This document shows, in pieces, positions 15,816-25,083 of a stretch of DNA of 35,580 bases. This DNA comes from a virus. The number at the start of each line of letters is the position of its first letter. Position 1 is the first letter of the stretch. The stretch is from the IMG/VR virus record IMGVR_UViG_3300042465_003644, positions 1 to 35,580 of that record; one strand, 5' to 3'. Made by a program: the position numbers and the translations under genes. The notes under the pieces were generated by a model. The model saw only the letters and a program-made list of their open reading frames with translations. It made no database searches and had not been told where the DNA came from.

Positions 15816-18800
15816 ATGGCTTCTAATCCAGGTGGTGTAAATCTAAACATCAGCCCGTATTTCGATGATTATGATGAAGATAAGAAGTTTGTAAGAGTTC
15901 TCTATCGTCCTGGTCGTGCAGTCCAGGCTAGAGAACTTACACAAGCCCAAACATATCAGCAAAAGCAAATTCAACGCTTTGCTGATTACTTCTTCAAGCA
16001 AGGATCAATCGTAAACGGATGCGAACAAAACCTAGACTTGCGTATGGAGTATGTAAAACTCCAGTCAAATTTTGGTGTTGGCACCGGTGCGGCGACAGTC
16101 AATGTAGCATCATTTCTAAATGAAACAGTTGTTGGTGCTAACACTGGCGTTCGCGCATACGTTGGTCTTGTTTCAGATATTGATGGCGATGATCCAAAAA
16201 CATTGTTCATCAACTATACATCATCTGGTTCGATTCTTGTATACAGCAATAATTTACCATCGCTATTGACGGTTGGAAATACAATTTTCTTCCAACCTGT
16301 CAATGCGGGCGATGCCGCAAATAATTCAAGTACTGGCGGGCTTGCGTCTGCTATTATTAATGGATTCTATGATGACCCTATTACAGGTCAACTAGCCATC
16401 CTCTGTAATGGTCTTGTAGGTACGCCAAATACTTCAACAACGATTATTGCAAACACTATCACATCCGATGGTGGTAATAATATTATGCTTGTTACTGGTT
16501 TCAGCGATAAGAGAACCTCTAGCAAGTTTGAAAATAATGAAAAACTTTACACATACAAACGCTTTGTTTCCGATTTTGGCGATGCAGTTTATGCAAATAC
16601 TGCAACAAGTGACGCTGTTCAATATGTTGAAAATCGAGGCGCGGCAAATGAAGTAGTCTATAAGTATGGTTCTAAATTTACACTAGGTGATGGAACTATT
16701 TACCTTTCCGATCACTTTATAAAGAACGATTCTCAGACAATTATTCTTGACAAATATAAGAACACACCATCATATAAAATTGGTATTGTTCCATCTAAAT
16801 CTTTTATTGATACTGTTGATGATCAATCATTGCTTGACAATGCACAGGGTACACCTAACTTCCAAGCACTTGGCGCAGATCGTCTTAAAATTGATACAGT
16901 TCTTACAAAACTCACTCTATCAGCAAATACTGATGAGACAGAATTTATTAGCGTTACGGAAGTTGAGAATGGTTTGCTTAAACGCAAATTTACTCCTGAC
17001 GTAGAGAGCAAATTAGAAGAAGCGATTGCGAAACGCACCTTTGAAGAATCAGGAAACTATACGCTTTCTGATCCAAAGATTTTTGTGCGCGATCACTTAA
17101 AACAAACAGATAATAACGGTAAGTATACCGCCGCCGAAGGTGGTAACAATGAGTTGCTTGTGATTGAAACTGATCCATTTATTTCATACGTTAAAGGTTT
17201 TAGAAATGAATTGCTTGTAAAAGCATTCACACCTTTGCGTAAAGGTACTGATGAACAGTTTATCGAACAAACAAAAACAACATTGGTTTCAGGTTCTTAC
17301 ATTCCAGTCAAAGAGTTGGTTGGTGCGTGGGACATTATGGAAAACACAACCGTTGATTTATACGACACAGTACAGCAAGCAATTTCAAATGCAAGTTTTA
17401 GTTCAACTAGCGTAAAAGGAACTAAAATCGGTGAAGCACGAATCCGTGCCATCGAGTATGCATCAGGTGTTGCTGGTAGAGCAGATACAACATACAACTT
17501 ATATCTCTATGATATTTCAATGAATCCTGGTAAAAAGTTCCAGGATGTTCGTTCTCTTTACGATGATGTAAGCGGTCTACCTGATCGCTATGCAGATGTT
17601 GTGGTTGACTCGCTTGGTAACGCAACATTACGAGATGCCGCATTTGAACCTGCAATTTTTAGACTACCATATAGTGGTACTAAAACAATTCGCGACCTTG
17701 ACAATAACGTAGAATCAGGTTTTGAATTCAAAAAAGAATTTTCAGTATTCTTTAACGCCACAGGTATCATTACGCTTATTACAACAGACTTGAATGAAAC
17801 ATTCGCGTCTGGTGCATCCGATGCACTTAAAAATCAAAACTATCTTGCTGTTCCTACAATTACAGCAAACACTGGCGCTTATACTGGAACTGTAACTACT
17901 ACATCAGGTAATGCTTTAGTCGTTGGTACAGGTACCGCATTTACTACACAATGGGAAGTTGGTGATGTAATTCGCGTTGGCACACAAGATCGAATTATTT
18001 CAAATATTGTAAATGCAACATACTTACTTGTATCATCAAACTATACTACAACATATTCGGCAAACACTTACTCAAAAGCATTCCCTGCTGGTTTGCCAAT
18101 TCGTTTGTATGGCATAGGCGCAAACGGAACAAGAAGTGTAACATTAGGTTCTGCTGGCGCACAAACAGTTGAAGTAGACTTGAAAGAAAGCAATATTGTT
18201 TCTTCATCAGGTTCTGGTTTTACTGCGCGAGTAATTACGACAATGAATCGTGCCAATGCGCGTGAGACAAGAAAAATTTTAGCAAATAATGAAACAGTCA
18301 TTATTAATGCAAACACACATCCAAGTGGATTCCAAGGTCCTTATGGGCTTGGCTATGGTGATGTTTATCAAATTCGTGCGATTTATCAGTCTACTGATTT
18401 TAGCACAACACCTACCACATCAAATACTGTTGTAACAGATAACTATACTCTTGACAATGGTCAACGAGATACATCATACGAACATGGAAGCATTTCTCCT
18501 AAGATTGGTGTTGTACCAACTGGACAATTGCTTGTAGTTTTTGATCACTTTAACCATGACACATCACAAGGTCTTGGCTATTTGTCAATCGATTCGTATC
18601 CAATTAATGATGCGGCTACATCTAATACATCAATTAGAACAGATCAAATTCCAGTATATACTTCAAGAACTGGAACAAACTTTGACTTGCGCGATTGCTT
18701 GGACTTCCGCCCAATTAAAGCGGCTAATACTACAACGACAAATCCATTGCCATCTATCGCTACAGTTTTGACTGGTACAGCAAATGTAACATTTGGTAGC

Positions 18801-21800
18801 GCAAATGTAATTGGTACTGGAACAACATTCACAACAGCAGTTATTGCTGGTGATGTTCTTCGCATTGCAAATCAAGAAAGAATTGTTGCATCTGTTACGA
18901 ATAACACATTCTTAACATGTACTACACAATTCTCAAAGACTGTATCAGCACAAACTGTTAATAGCATAAGCCCTAACGAATACATTATTCCTGGTGGCGG
19001 TTTGCACTTCCCAGTCCCATCATCTGACTATACCGCAGACTTGATTATCTACAAAGGTAGAAAAGCAAAACTCTATGTTGATGAAAACGGTGAACTTGGT
19101 ATCAATGATGGTTCACCAGGTTACCCATATTCATCACCACCTCCAACAATTCCTGATACACTTGAAATTGCAGAATTGACTATTCCTGTGTATCCTTCCC
19201 TTGCAAGAGATATTCAGATCGAATCTTATAACAACCGCCGATTCACTATGCGTGATATTGGTAAGTTGAAGACTCGCGTTGAACAGTTGGAGTACTATGC
19301 CACACTCAACGAAACTGAACGTAAAGCAAGTGAGAAAGTTATTCTTGACGATGCTGGTTTAGACAAATACAAAAACGGTGTTCTTGTTGATACTTTCGAT
19401 GGACATAACATTGGTGATGTAAACTCAGCAGACTACAAGTGTTCTATTGACAGAACATTCCGTTATGCGACTGCTTATGCAAACAACCAAATTCAAATTG
19501 CTCTGAAATATAACACGGCAGGTTCTTCTGGTGTGTATCGTACACCTGGCAATAAGTTGATGTTGGATTATACTGAAGAAACATTTATTAATCAGCCATA
19601 TGCATCTCAAACAATTAATCTAGCACAAGAACTTACATTCACCTGGACTGGTGATCTAGAAGTAGTGCCAGCAACAGATAACTGGATGGATACAAATTAT
19701 CCACCAGACGCAAATACAGTTGTTGACTTGACTGGTTTTGCTGATAACTTCAGAACACTTGTTGATGCATGGAACACAGAAGTGGCTCCAATGACACGTT
19801 TCTGGACAGGCGAACCTCCAGTTACATCAACAACAAACGTAGGTAGTGCGTTCCGTAGTTTCCAACGTGCAACTACATGGGGACTTGCAGTTCTTCAAGC
19901 ACAAAGAACAATTACTACGCAAGATCAAACTCAATTTGAAACTCGCGGTCAGATTGACATTGCCGCGGCTGATGTAAACAGAGTTACCGAACGTGTTTCT
20001 GACGTTTCTATTAAACAATGGATGCGTCCACGCGACTTTATTTTCCAAGCACAGTCTATGAAAGATGGTGCTAGAGTTTACGCATTCTTCGATGATGTTA
20101 ATGTAACTGCTAACTGTACTCAAATTCGTTTAGTTGGTAACACAACAGTAGATGATCTACTCGACTTGTTTGATACAAATGGTATTCTTGCAACAGACAA
20201 TACAAAATATGTTCGTTTGCCTGCTGGTACATTGCGTACAGAAAAGAATAGAATCTTTGGTCTCTTTAGAGTGCCAGAGAATCGTTACTATACCGGTCAA
20301 CGCACATTCCGTTTGACTGACGATATAGACAATCGCGTATCTACTGCTACAACAATTGCATCCACATCAATCTTCTCACAGGGTCTTGCAATCTCAAAAG
20401 GTCTTGACATTGTTAATACTCGACCATTTAACTTTAGAGGATTTGCAGACCAACGAGTTACTGGAACTGCTGGAACACGACAAGTTGTTATATCAGACGA
20501 AACTTCTAATGTGCAAGTTGGACAATGGGATCCATTGTCCCAGTCATTCTATGTTGATGAAAATGTATACAAACAAGGTCTCTTTGTTACATCTCTAGAT
20601 TTGTTCTTTAGAAATAAAGCAGACGAACCTAATCTTGGTGTGACTGTAGAAATTCGCGAAATGCAAAATGGTTTCCCAACCCGTAGAGCGGTTGGTGATG
20701 TATCAAGAAGAGAAAACTCAGAGATTAATACAAGTACATCTGGTACAGTTGCAACCACGTTTGAGTTTAAGAGTCCGATCTATCTTGCACCTGGCGTTGA
20801 GTATTGCTTTGTTGCAAAACCAGATGGTAACTCTACAGGCTTTGATGTGTTCGTTGCAGAACTTGGGCAGTTTGACATTACCAATCCAGAGATTAATCTG
20901 CGTATTGATAAACAAGCCGCGGCAGGTATTTTGTTTACCTCTGCTAACGACTTTACTTGGTCTGCAAGACAAAATCAAGACGTTAAGTTTAAGTTGAAGG
21001 TTGCCAAATTCCTAACTACAGCGCCTGGCGTTGCAGTACTTCAGAATATGGACTTGACGGCTAACAGCGACTTTGAATTTAACTCTTACATTTTGAATAT
21101 TGAAAACCTTACAATTCCAAAAACAGACGTAACATTGGAATCAAGAGTTTCTGATGCATCATATGCTATTGCAGATTTTAAACCAGTTCGTAATCTAGAA
21201 CGTGTTCAAGAAACTGCCGTTCGTATTATTGCAAACACAGTTAATGAAGCGGCAGAACTTTCGACAACAAAATCAATGACTGTTCGCGCAACTCTGACTA
21301 CAGAAAACACATATATTACACCATACATTGATTTGCAACGTATGAATGCCGCGCTTGAGCAAACTCAGATTAATAACTTGACTTACCGCGAATTGGAAGG
21401 TGGCGTTACTTGGTCCGCAAATAGCACCATTGTAACTGGCGCAGGCACATCTTTTGATGCCGATTTAAGTGCTGGTGAATTTGTTCTTTTTGGCGAAGAA
21501 TATCGTCAAATTGCTTCCATTACAAACTCAAGTTATATGGAAGTTAAGAATGCGTTCACTACATCAGGTTCTGGCGCAACAGTATTCCAAGAGAATGAAG
21601 AGAACCCAACAGGTCCATATGCTTCAGAGTCGCGTTATATTACTCGCGTTGTTAAATTGAATGACGGCTTTGAATCTTCAGACCTTGTGGTTTATGTCTC
21701 TGCTAATAAACAACAGTCTACTGGAATGAAAGTTTATTACAAGGTACTCAGCCCTGAAGATACTGATCCATTTGAGTCTAAATTCTGGAACGAGATGGTA

Positions 21801-22247
21801 ATTGAGGGTGGTTCAACAACCAACCAAAACTCAATTACCTATAATGAAGAAAAGTATGTTGTACCAACTGCAAAGAAAACTGGCGGTTCTCAATTGCTCA
21901 GAGGTACAGTCTCTACAACAAATGGCGACACAATTGTTTCTGGTTCAAACACCGTCTTCTTGGAAGAATTGACTGTGGGTTCAACCATTGCGATTGGCAC
22001 ATCAAGATTGCAAAGAACAATTACCGCTATTTCAAATAACACTTTCCTTGCTGTAGATAGTGCATTTACCGCCGACACAACAGCGCAAGAGGCTTATAAG
22101 GTTCTAAATAACTCTATTGGCTATACAACACCTGAAGGCAAATCGTTCGATGGCTTTAAATTCTTTGCAATTAAGGTAGTATTTTTATCTACCAATCGTG
22201 CATATGCACCAAAAATCAAAGAATTAAGAGCGGTTGCTTTGGCTTAA
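15816..22247 (+). CDS. Giant virion protein with DUF4815-type N-terminus
   Basis: 2143 aa. It starts NISPYFDDYDEDKKFVRVLYRPGRAVQARELTQAQTYQQKQIQRFADYFFKQGSIV (about 12-67), the signature of DUF4815 proteins in T4-like and other tailed phages. It lies where T4 has gp9/gp10, so it is probably a peripheral baseplate protein to which fibres attach; that role is inferred. At least four copies of a beta-sandwich-like repeat (about 689-753, 985-1051, 1860-1926, 2027-2096) share the frame G-T-V/N-V-x3-G-x3-V-x-G-x-G-T-x-F, followed by G-D-x-I-x-I and the x-I-x-x-I-x-N-x-T-x-L end. A coiled region occurs near 1140-1175 (IGKLKTRVEQLEYYATLNET). The C-terminus, GKSFDGFKFFAIKVVFLSTN, is also typical of the family. 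No Shine-Dalgarno is evident and no late box lies in the 36-base gap after gp8. Confidence 0.75.
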   Translation: MASNPGGVNLNISPYFDDYDEDKKFVRVLYRPGRAVQARELTQAQTYQQKQIQRFADYFFKQGSIVNGCEQNLDLRMEYVKLQSNFGVGTGAATVNVASFLNETVVGANTGVRAYVGLVSDIDGDDPKTLFINYTSSGSILVYSNNLPSLLTVGNTIFFQPVNAGDAANNSSTGGLASAIINGFYDDPITGQLAILCNGLVGTPNTSTTIIANTITSDGGNNIMLVTGFSDKRTSSKFENNEKLYTYKRFVSDFGDAVYANTATSDAVQYVENRGAANEVVYKYGSKFTLGDGTIYLSDHFIKNDSQTIILDKYKNTPSYKIGIVPSKSFIDTVDDQSLLDNAQGTPNFQALGADRLKIDTVLTKLTLSANTDETEFISVTEVENGLLKRKFTPDVESKLEEAIAKRTFEESGNYTLSDPKIFVRDHLKQTDNNGKYTAAEGGNNELLVIETDPFISYVKGFRNELLVKAFTPLRKGTDEQFIEQTKTTLVSGSYIPVKELVGAWDIMENTTVDLYDTVQQAISNASFSSTSVKGTKIGEARIRAIEYASGVAGRADTTYNLYLYDISMNPGKKFQDVRSLYDDVSGLPDRYADVVVDSLGNATLRDAAFEPAIFRLPYSGTKTIRDLDNNVESGFEFKKEFSVFFNATGIITLITTDLNETFASGASDALKNQNYLAVPTITANTGAYTGTVTTTSGNALVVGTGTAFTTQWEVGDVIRVGTQDRIISNIVNATYLLVSSNYTTTYSANTYSKAFPAGLPIRLYGIGANGTRSVTLGSAGAQTVEVDLKESNIVSSSGSGFTARVITTMNRANARETRKILANNETVIINANTHPSGFQGPYGLGYGDVYQIRAIYQSTDFSTTPTTSNTVVTDNYTLDNGQRDTSYEHGSISPKIGVVPTGQLLVVFDHFNHDTSQGLGYLSIDSYPINDAATSNTSIRTDQIPVYTSRTGTNFDLRDCLDFRPIKAANTTTTNPLPSIATVLTGTANVTFGSANVIGTGTTFTTAVIAGDVLRIANQERIVASVTNNTFLTCTTQFSKTVSAQTVNSISPNEYIIPGGGLHFPVPSSDYTADLIIYKGRKAKLYVDENGELGINDGSPGYPYSSPPPTIPDTLEIAELTIPVYPSLARDIQIESYNNRRFTMRDIGKLKTRVEQLEYYATLNETERKASEKVILDDAGLDKYKNGVLVDTFDGHNIGDVNSADYKCSIDRTFRYATAYANNQIQIALKYNTAGSSGVYRTPGNKLMLDYTEETFINQPYASQTINLAQELTFTWTGDLEVVPATDNWMDTNYPPDANTVVDLTGFADNFRTLVDAWNTEVAPMTRFWTGEPPVTSTTNVGSAFRSFQRATTWGLAVLQAQRTITTQDQTQFETRGQIDIAAADVNRVTERVSDVSIKQWMRPRDFIFQAQSMKDGARVYAFFDDVNVTANCTQIRLVGNTTVDDLLDLFDTNGILATDNTKYVRLPAGTLRTEKNRIFGLFRVPENRYYTGQRTFRLTDDIDNRVSTATTIASTSIFSQGLAISKGLDIVNTRPFNFRGFADQRVTGTAGTRQVVISDETSNVQVGQWDPLSQSFYVDENVYKQGLFVTSLDLFFRNKADEPNLGVTVEIREMQNGFPTRRAVGDVSRRENSEINTSTSGTVATTFEFKSPIYLAPGVEYCFVAKPDGNSTGFDVFVAELGQFDITNPEINLRIDKQAAAGILFTSANDFTWSARQNQDVKFKLKVAKFLTTAPGVAVLQNMDLTANSDFEFNSYILNIENLTIPKTDVTLESRVSDASYAIADFKPVRNLERVQETAVRIIANTVNEAAELSTTKSMTVRATLTTENTYITPYIDLQRMNAALEQTQINNLTYRELEGGVTWSANSTIVTGAGTSFDADLSAGEFVLFGEEYRQIASITNSSYMEVKNAFTTSGSGATVFQENEENPTGPYASESRYITRVVKLNDGFESSDLVVYVSANKQQSTGMKVYYKVLSPEDTDPFESKFWNEMVIEGGSTTNQNSITYNEEKYVVPTAKKTGGSQLLRGTVSTTNGDTIVSGSNTVFLEELTVGSTIAIGTSRLQRTITAISNNTFLAVDSAFTADTTAQEAYKVLNNSIGYTTPEGKSFDGFKFFAIKVVFLSTNRAYAPKIKELRAVALA

Positions 22248-22259
22248 AGATAAAAGGCG

Positions 22260-22267
22260 CATAAATA
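22260..22267 (+). promoter_or_regulatory. Late-promoter-like box, CATAAATA
   Basis: Seven of eight matches to the late box, but it ends only 1 base before the ATG at 22269. A start about 6 bases downstream would leave that ATG out of the transcript. It may therefore serve the fibre gene at 22532 rather than the 77-aa gene, or be fortuitous. Confidence 0.35.
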
Positions 22268-22268
22268 A

Positions 22269-22502
22269 ATGGAACACAAAATTGAACTTTCCGAACCTAT
22301 TCACGGATTTACTCATAGAGATGCACACTCTAAAGCCTTATTAAATACAGATTTAAGCGGGCTGATGAAGTACAAGTTGCAAAGAGAGAGACATTTTCAT
22401 GGTATTCAAGAAATGAATAGGGTCAAGTCGGATATTTCGTCTTTAAAGGATGAAATGAAAGAAATTAAACAATTGCTTTTAGTTCTATTACAGAATAAAT
22501 AA
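22269..22502 (+). CDS. Small coiled-coil protein, 77 aa
   Basis: Reads KALLNTDLSGLMKYKLQRER near the middle and ends in a leucine-heptad helix (VKSDISSLKDEMKEIKQLLL, residues about 52-71) that should form a coiled coil. I remember similar small proteins beside tail fibre genes in aquatic T4-like phages, but know of no assigned function. It starts 21 bases after the DUF4815 gene with only a weak AAAGG upstream. It precedes the fibre gene by 29 bases, so a role in fibre assembly or trimerisation is possible but unproven. Confidence 0.6.
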   Translation: MEHKIELSEPIHGFTHRDAHSKALLNTDLSGLMKYKLQRERHFHGIQEMNRVKSDISSLKDEMKEIKQLLLVLLQNK

Positions 22503-22531
22503 CCTAAATTAACAGAAGAGAGAGAGAAAAG

Positions 22532-25066
22532 ATGGCACAGACTCAAATTCAGTTAGCAAATACATTCAATGAGTTTCGCTCTGCGTATAATAACGCGGCG
22601 AACACTCTTGATTCGCTAGAAACTACACTTAATTCAATTACTGGCGGAGGTGGCGGCGGAGGCGGTCAAGTTACTGTCGGCACAGTAACTTCAAACAATT
22701 TCATCGGTAATGGTTTTACCGAAAACAGAATTTTGTTTGCTAACGGTGCCGGATACGTTATTGGCGATGATGGTCTTATCTATTTCCCATCATCAAATAC
22801 TCTCAGCCTTCAAAACAATCTCTTATTAGGTAACACTCTTTATGCCACCGGAAGTGTTTTAGCAAATACAATCGGCGCAAATACTCTCACCTCAGGTAGA
22901 ATTGCATTCGTTGGTTCTGGTGGAGTTGTAGTAGACGATGCCGATTTAGCGTGGGACACAAGTACAAATAGATTGACTCTAGCAAATGGTCAATTAAATC
23001 TCTCTGGTACTACATCACTAGACAGCGCAGGTAAAATTGATGTAAACAATACTCTTCGTGCCGCAAACGTAACCGCTAACAATCTTACATCTGGTCGTGT
23101 TCTAATCGCAGGCACATCTGGTCTAATCTCAGACGATAGCGGATTGACATACAATTCCGGAACAGACTCTCTCACCGCAAGTGGTAACATTACTGCAACT
23201 GCATGGGCTAATGCCGCAAACATAAATGTTACAAACGATGTTCTAGTTGGTGCTAACGTAAATGTCTCAGGTACAGTAAATGCCGCATCCGACTTACATG
23301 TTGGTGGTGCGGCACAATGGATTATCGATAAAGACGAAAGCCAAGATGTTCACTTGGTTACAGCGGTCGCTGAAAGCGATGGCGCGCACGATATTGCTGT
23401 TGTTAACCGCAGTAATAGTGTAAACGCATATGCTGAATTGATTGCAATCAACAACGCAGGTAATACCGACAATGGTTGGGTATCAATTGGTATTAATGCA
23501 ACAAACTACAATCAAGGTGCGTTCGCTGTTACAAAAGGCGATGACGCATACATTCTTTATAATCAACCAGTAGGTTCAACAAAGTCTGGTGACTTGGTGA
23601 TTGGTACTGGTGGTAACGGTACAGGCAACAAAATCATCTTCTCAGCGAATGGCTTTGATGATCCTGCAAACAACACTCAGATGACAATCGAACCAGGTGT
23701 TCGTATTCACATTGAAGTTCCAACTCAATCTACGTCAACCACATCTGGTGCGTTGACAGTAGCAGGTGGTATTGGTGTTGTTGGTAACATGAACGTAGGT
23801 GGTAACGTAACCATTACAGGTTCTATTTCTCTACTTGGTGCAGGTAACACAGTTTCAACAGACACACTTGCTGTTGCAAACTCAATGTTGTTCCTTGCAA
23901 ACGGCAACTCTTCAGACGCACTTGACATTGGTGTTGTTGGTCAATATCAACAAGGTGCTCCAAAATACTTTGGTCTTGTTCGTGACCAATCTGATGGCAT
24001 CTTCAAACTATTCTTAGATGCATCAACAAGACCTGCTAACACAGTAAACTTTGGTGAAGCAGGATTGAATTATGGTTCAGTACAAATTGGTGAATTGTTT
24101 ACATCAAATACTACTGCAACTTCAAGCAGTTCTACAGGCTCACTCAGAGTTGCAGGCGGCGCTGGTGTCGCAGGTGGTATTTGGGCTGGCGGTGCAATTC
24201 GTACAGATGATATAACTGCATCTACATCTACATCAACTGGTGCATTAATTATCGCTGGTGGTGCAGGTATCGCAGGTAATACGATTGTCGGTGGTGCTAT
24301 TGTAACAACCGATTCAACCGCATCTTCATCTACCTCAACTGGTTCTATTAGATCAAGCGGTGGCGCAGGTATTGCTGGTGCAGTATATGCTGGTGGCGTA
24401 CTTGTAACAACTGATACGACTGCATCTACATCAACAAGTTCTGGTTCTCTAAGAGCCGGAGGTGGTGCAGGTATCGCAGGCGCAGTATATGCTGGTGGCG
24501 TGATTGTAACAAGCGACACTACAGCATCTTCATCAACAACTACTGGTTCTCTAAGAGTTGGCGGTGGTGCAGGTATTGCTGGTGCAGTATATGCGGGTGG
24601 TGCTATCGTTACCAGTGATGCTACAGACACTACATCAGGAACAACGGGCGCTGTTCAAGTTGCTGGTGGTATCGGTGTTGCAAAAGGTGTTCACGTTGGT
24701 GGAACACTTATCACAACAAAAGTATCAGAGAAAACATCAGATGTAACTGGTAACGGTGTTACAACATTCAATACAGCAAACGGTCATGTATTCGCAGTTA
24801 CACCAAGTGCTAACTTTACTGCAAACTTTACAAACGTAGACACAACATCAAGCCGTGTTCAAGTAATGACACTTATCATTACACAAGGCGGAACAAAATA
24901 TGACTTGTCAGCAGTTCAGATTGGTGGTGCCGCACAGACAATTAAATGGGCTGGTGGTGTGGCTCCAACATTTACTGCAAATAGAACAGAACTTGTTGTT
25001 ATTACACTCATTAGAACTAGCGCCGGCGCATGGACTGTTACAGGTCAACTATCACAATACAGTTAA
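22532..25066 (+). CDS. Tail fibre protein with Gly-rich beta repeats
   Basis: 844 aa. A short helical N-terminus (FNEFRSAYNNAANTLDSLET, then TLNSITG) is followed by eight glycines (22643-22666), probably a flexible hinge behind the baseplate-attachment part. The body is Asn/Thr/Gly-rich and beta-structured, with phase-like variations of LANGQLNLSGTTSLDSAGKI. From residue 527 there are six 34-aa repeats (TASTSTSTGxLxxxGGAGIAG, then xVYAGGxIVTSD); an isolated similar copy lies near 396-430. The C-terminal 110 residues (VTGNGVTTFNTANGHVFAVT, then FTNVDTTSSRVQVMTLIITQ, ending GAWTVTGQLSQYS) form a conserved fibre-end domain. Expected to be a trimeric fibre with a beta-helical shaft. AGAGAGAG precedes the ATG. 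Whether it is the distal, receptor-binding or the proximal fibre cannot be told. Confidence 0.7.
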   Translation: MAQTQIQLANTFNEFRSAYNNAANTLDSLETTLNSITGGGGGGGGQVTVGTVTSNNFIGNGFTENRILFANGAGYVIGDDGLIYFPSSNTLSLQNNLLLGNTLYATGSVLANTIGANTLTSGRIAFVGSGGVVVDDADLAWDTSTNRLTLANGQLNLSGTTSLDSAGKIDVNNTLRAANVTANNLTSGRVLIAGTSGLISDDSGLTYNSGTDSLTASGNITATAWANAANINVTNDVLVGANVNVSGTVNAASDLHVGGAAQWIIDKDESQDVHLVTAVAESDGAHDIAVVNRSNSVNAYAELIAINNAGNTDNGWVSIGINATNYNQGAFAVTKGDDAYILYNQPVGSTKSGDLVIGTGGNGTGNKIIFSANGFDDPANNTQMTIEPGVRIHIEVPTQSTSTTSGALTVAGGIGVVGNMNVGGNVTITGSISLLGAGNTVSTDTLAVANSMLFLANGNSSDALDIGVVGQYQQGAPKYFGLVRDQSDGIFKLFLDASTRPANTVNFGEAGLNYGSVQIGELFTSNTTATSSSSTGSLRVAGGAGVAGGIWAGGAIRTDDITASTSTSTGALIIAGGAGIAGNTIVGGAIVTTDSTASSSTSTGSIRSSGGAGIAGAVYAGGVLVTTDTTASTSTSSGSLRAGGGAGIAGAVYAGGVIVTSDTTASSSTTTGSLRVGGGAGIAGAVYAGGAIVTSDATDTTSGTTGAVQVAGGIGVAKGVHVGGTLITTKVSEKTSDVTGNGVTTFNTANGHVFAVTPSANFTANFTNVDTTSSRVQVMTLIITQGGTKYDLSAVQIGGAAQTIKWAGGVAPTFTANRTELVVITLIRTSAGAWTVTGQLSQYS
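24110..24721 (+). repeat. Six tandem 102-bp (34-aa) repeats in the fibre gene
   Basis: Copies begin at 24110, 24212, 24314, 24416, 24518 and 24620, in frame throughout. Copies 3-5 share GGAGIAGAVYAGG almost exactly; the first and last are more diverged, as expected when inner copies are exchanged by unequal recombination. A change in copy number would change fibre length without breaking the frame. Confidence 0.85.
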
Positions 25067-25083
25067 TTGAAGGGGTTGCTTAA

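Noticed and set aside
24070-24630. A 186-aa minus-strand open frame rich in Pro/Ala/Val within the fibre gene
   Set aside because: It is the complement of the 102-bp repeats of the fibre gene, so its length and repeats follow from that gene; no start signal or known pattern.
24110-24721. Regular repeats that could look like a CRISPR array
   Set aside because: Period is 102 bases, all copies are in frame in a large protein and there are no unique spacers.
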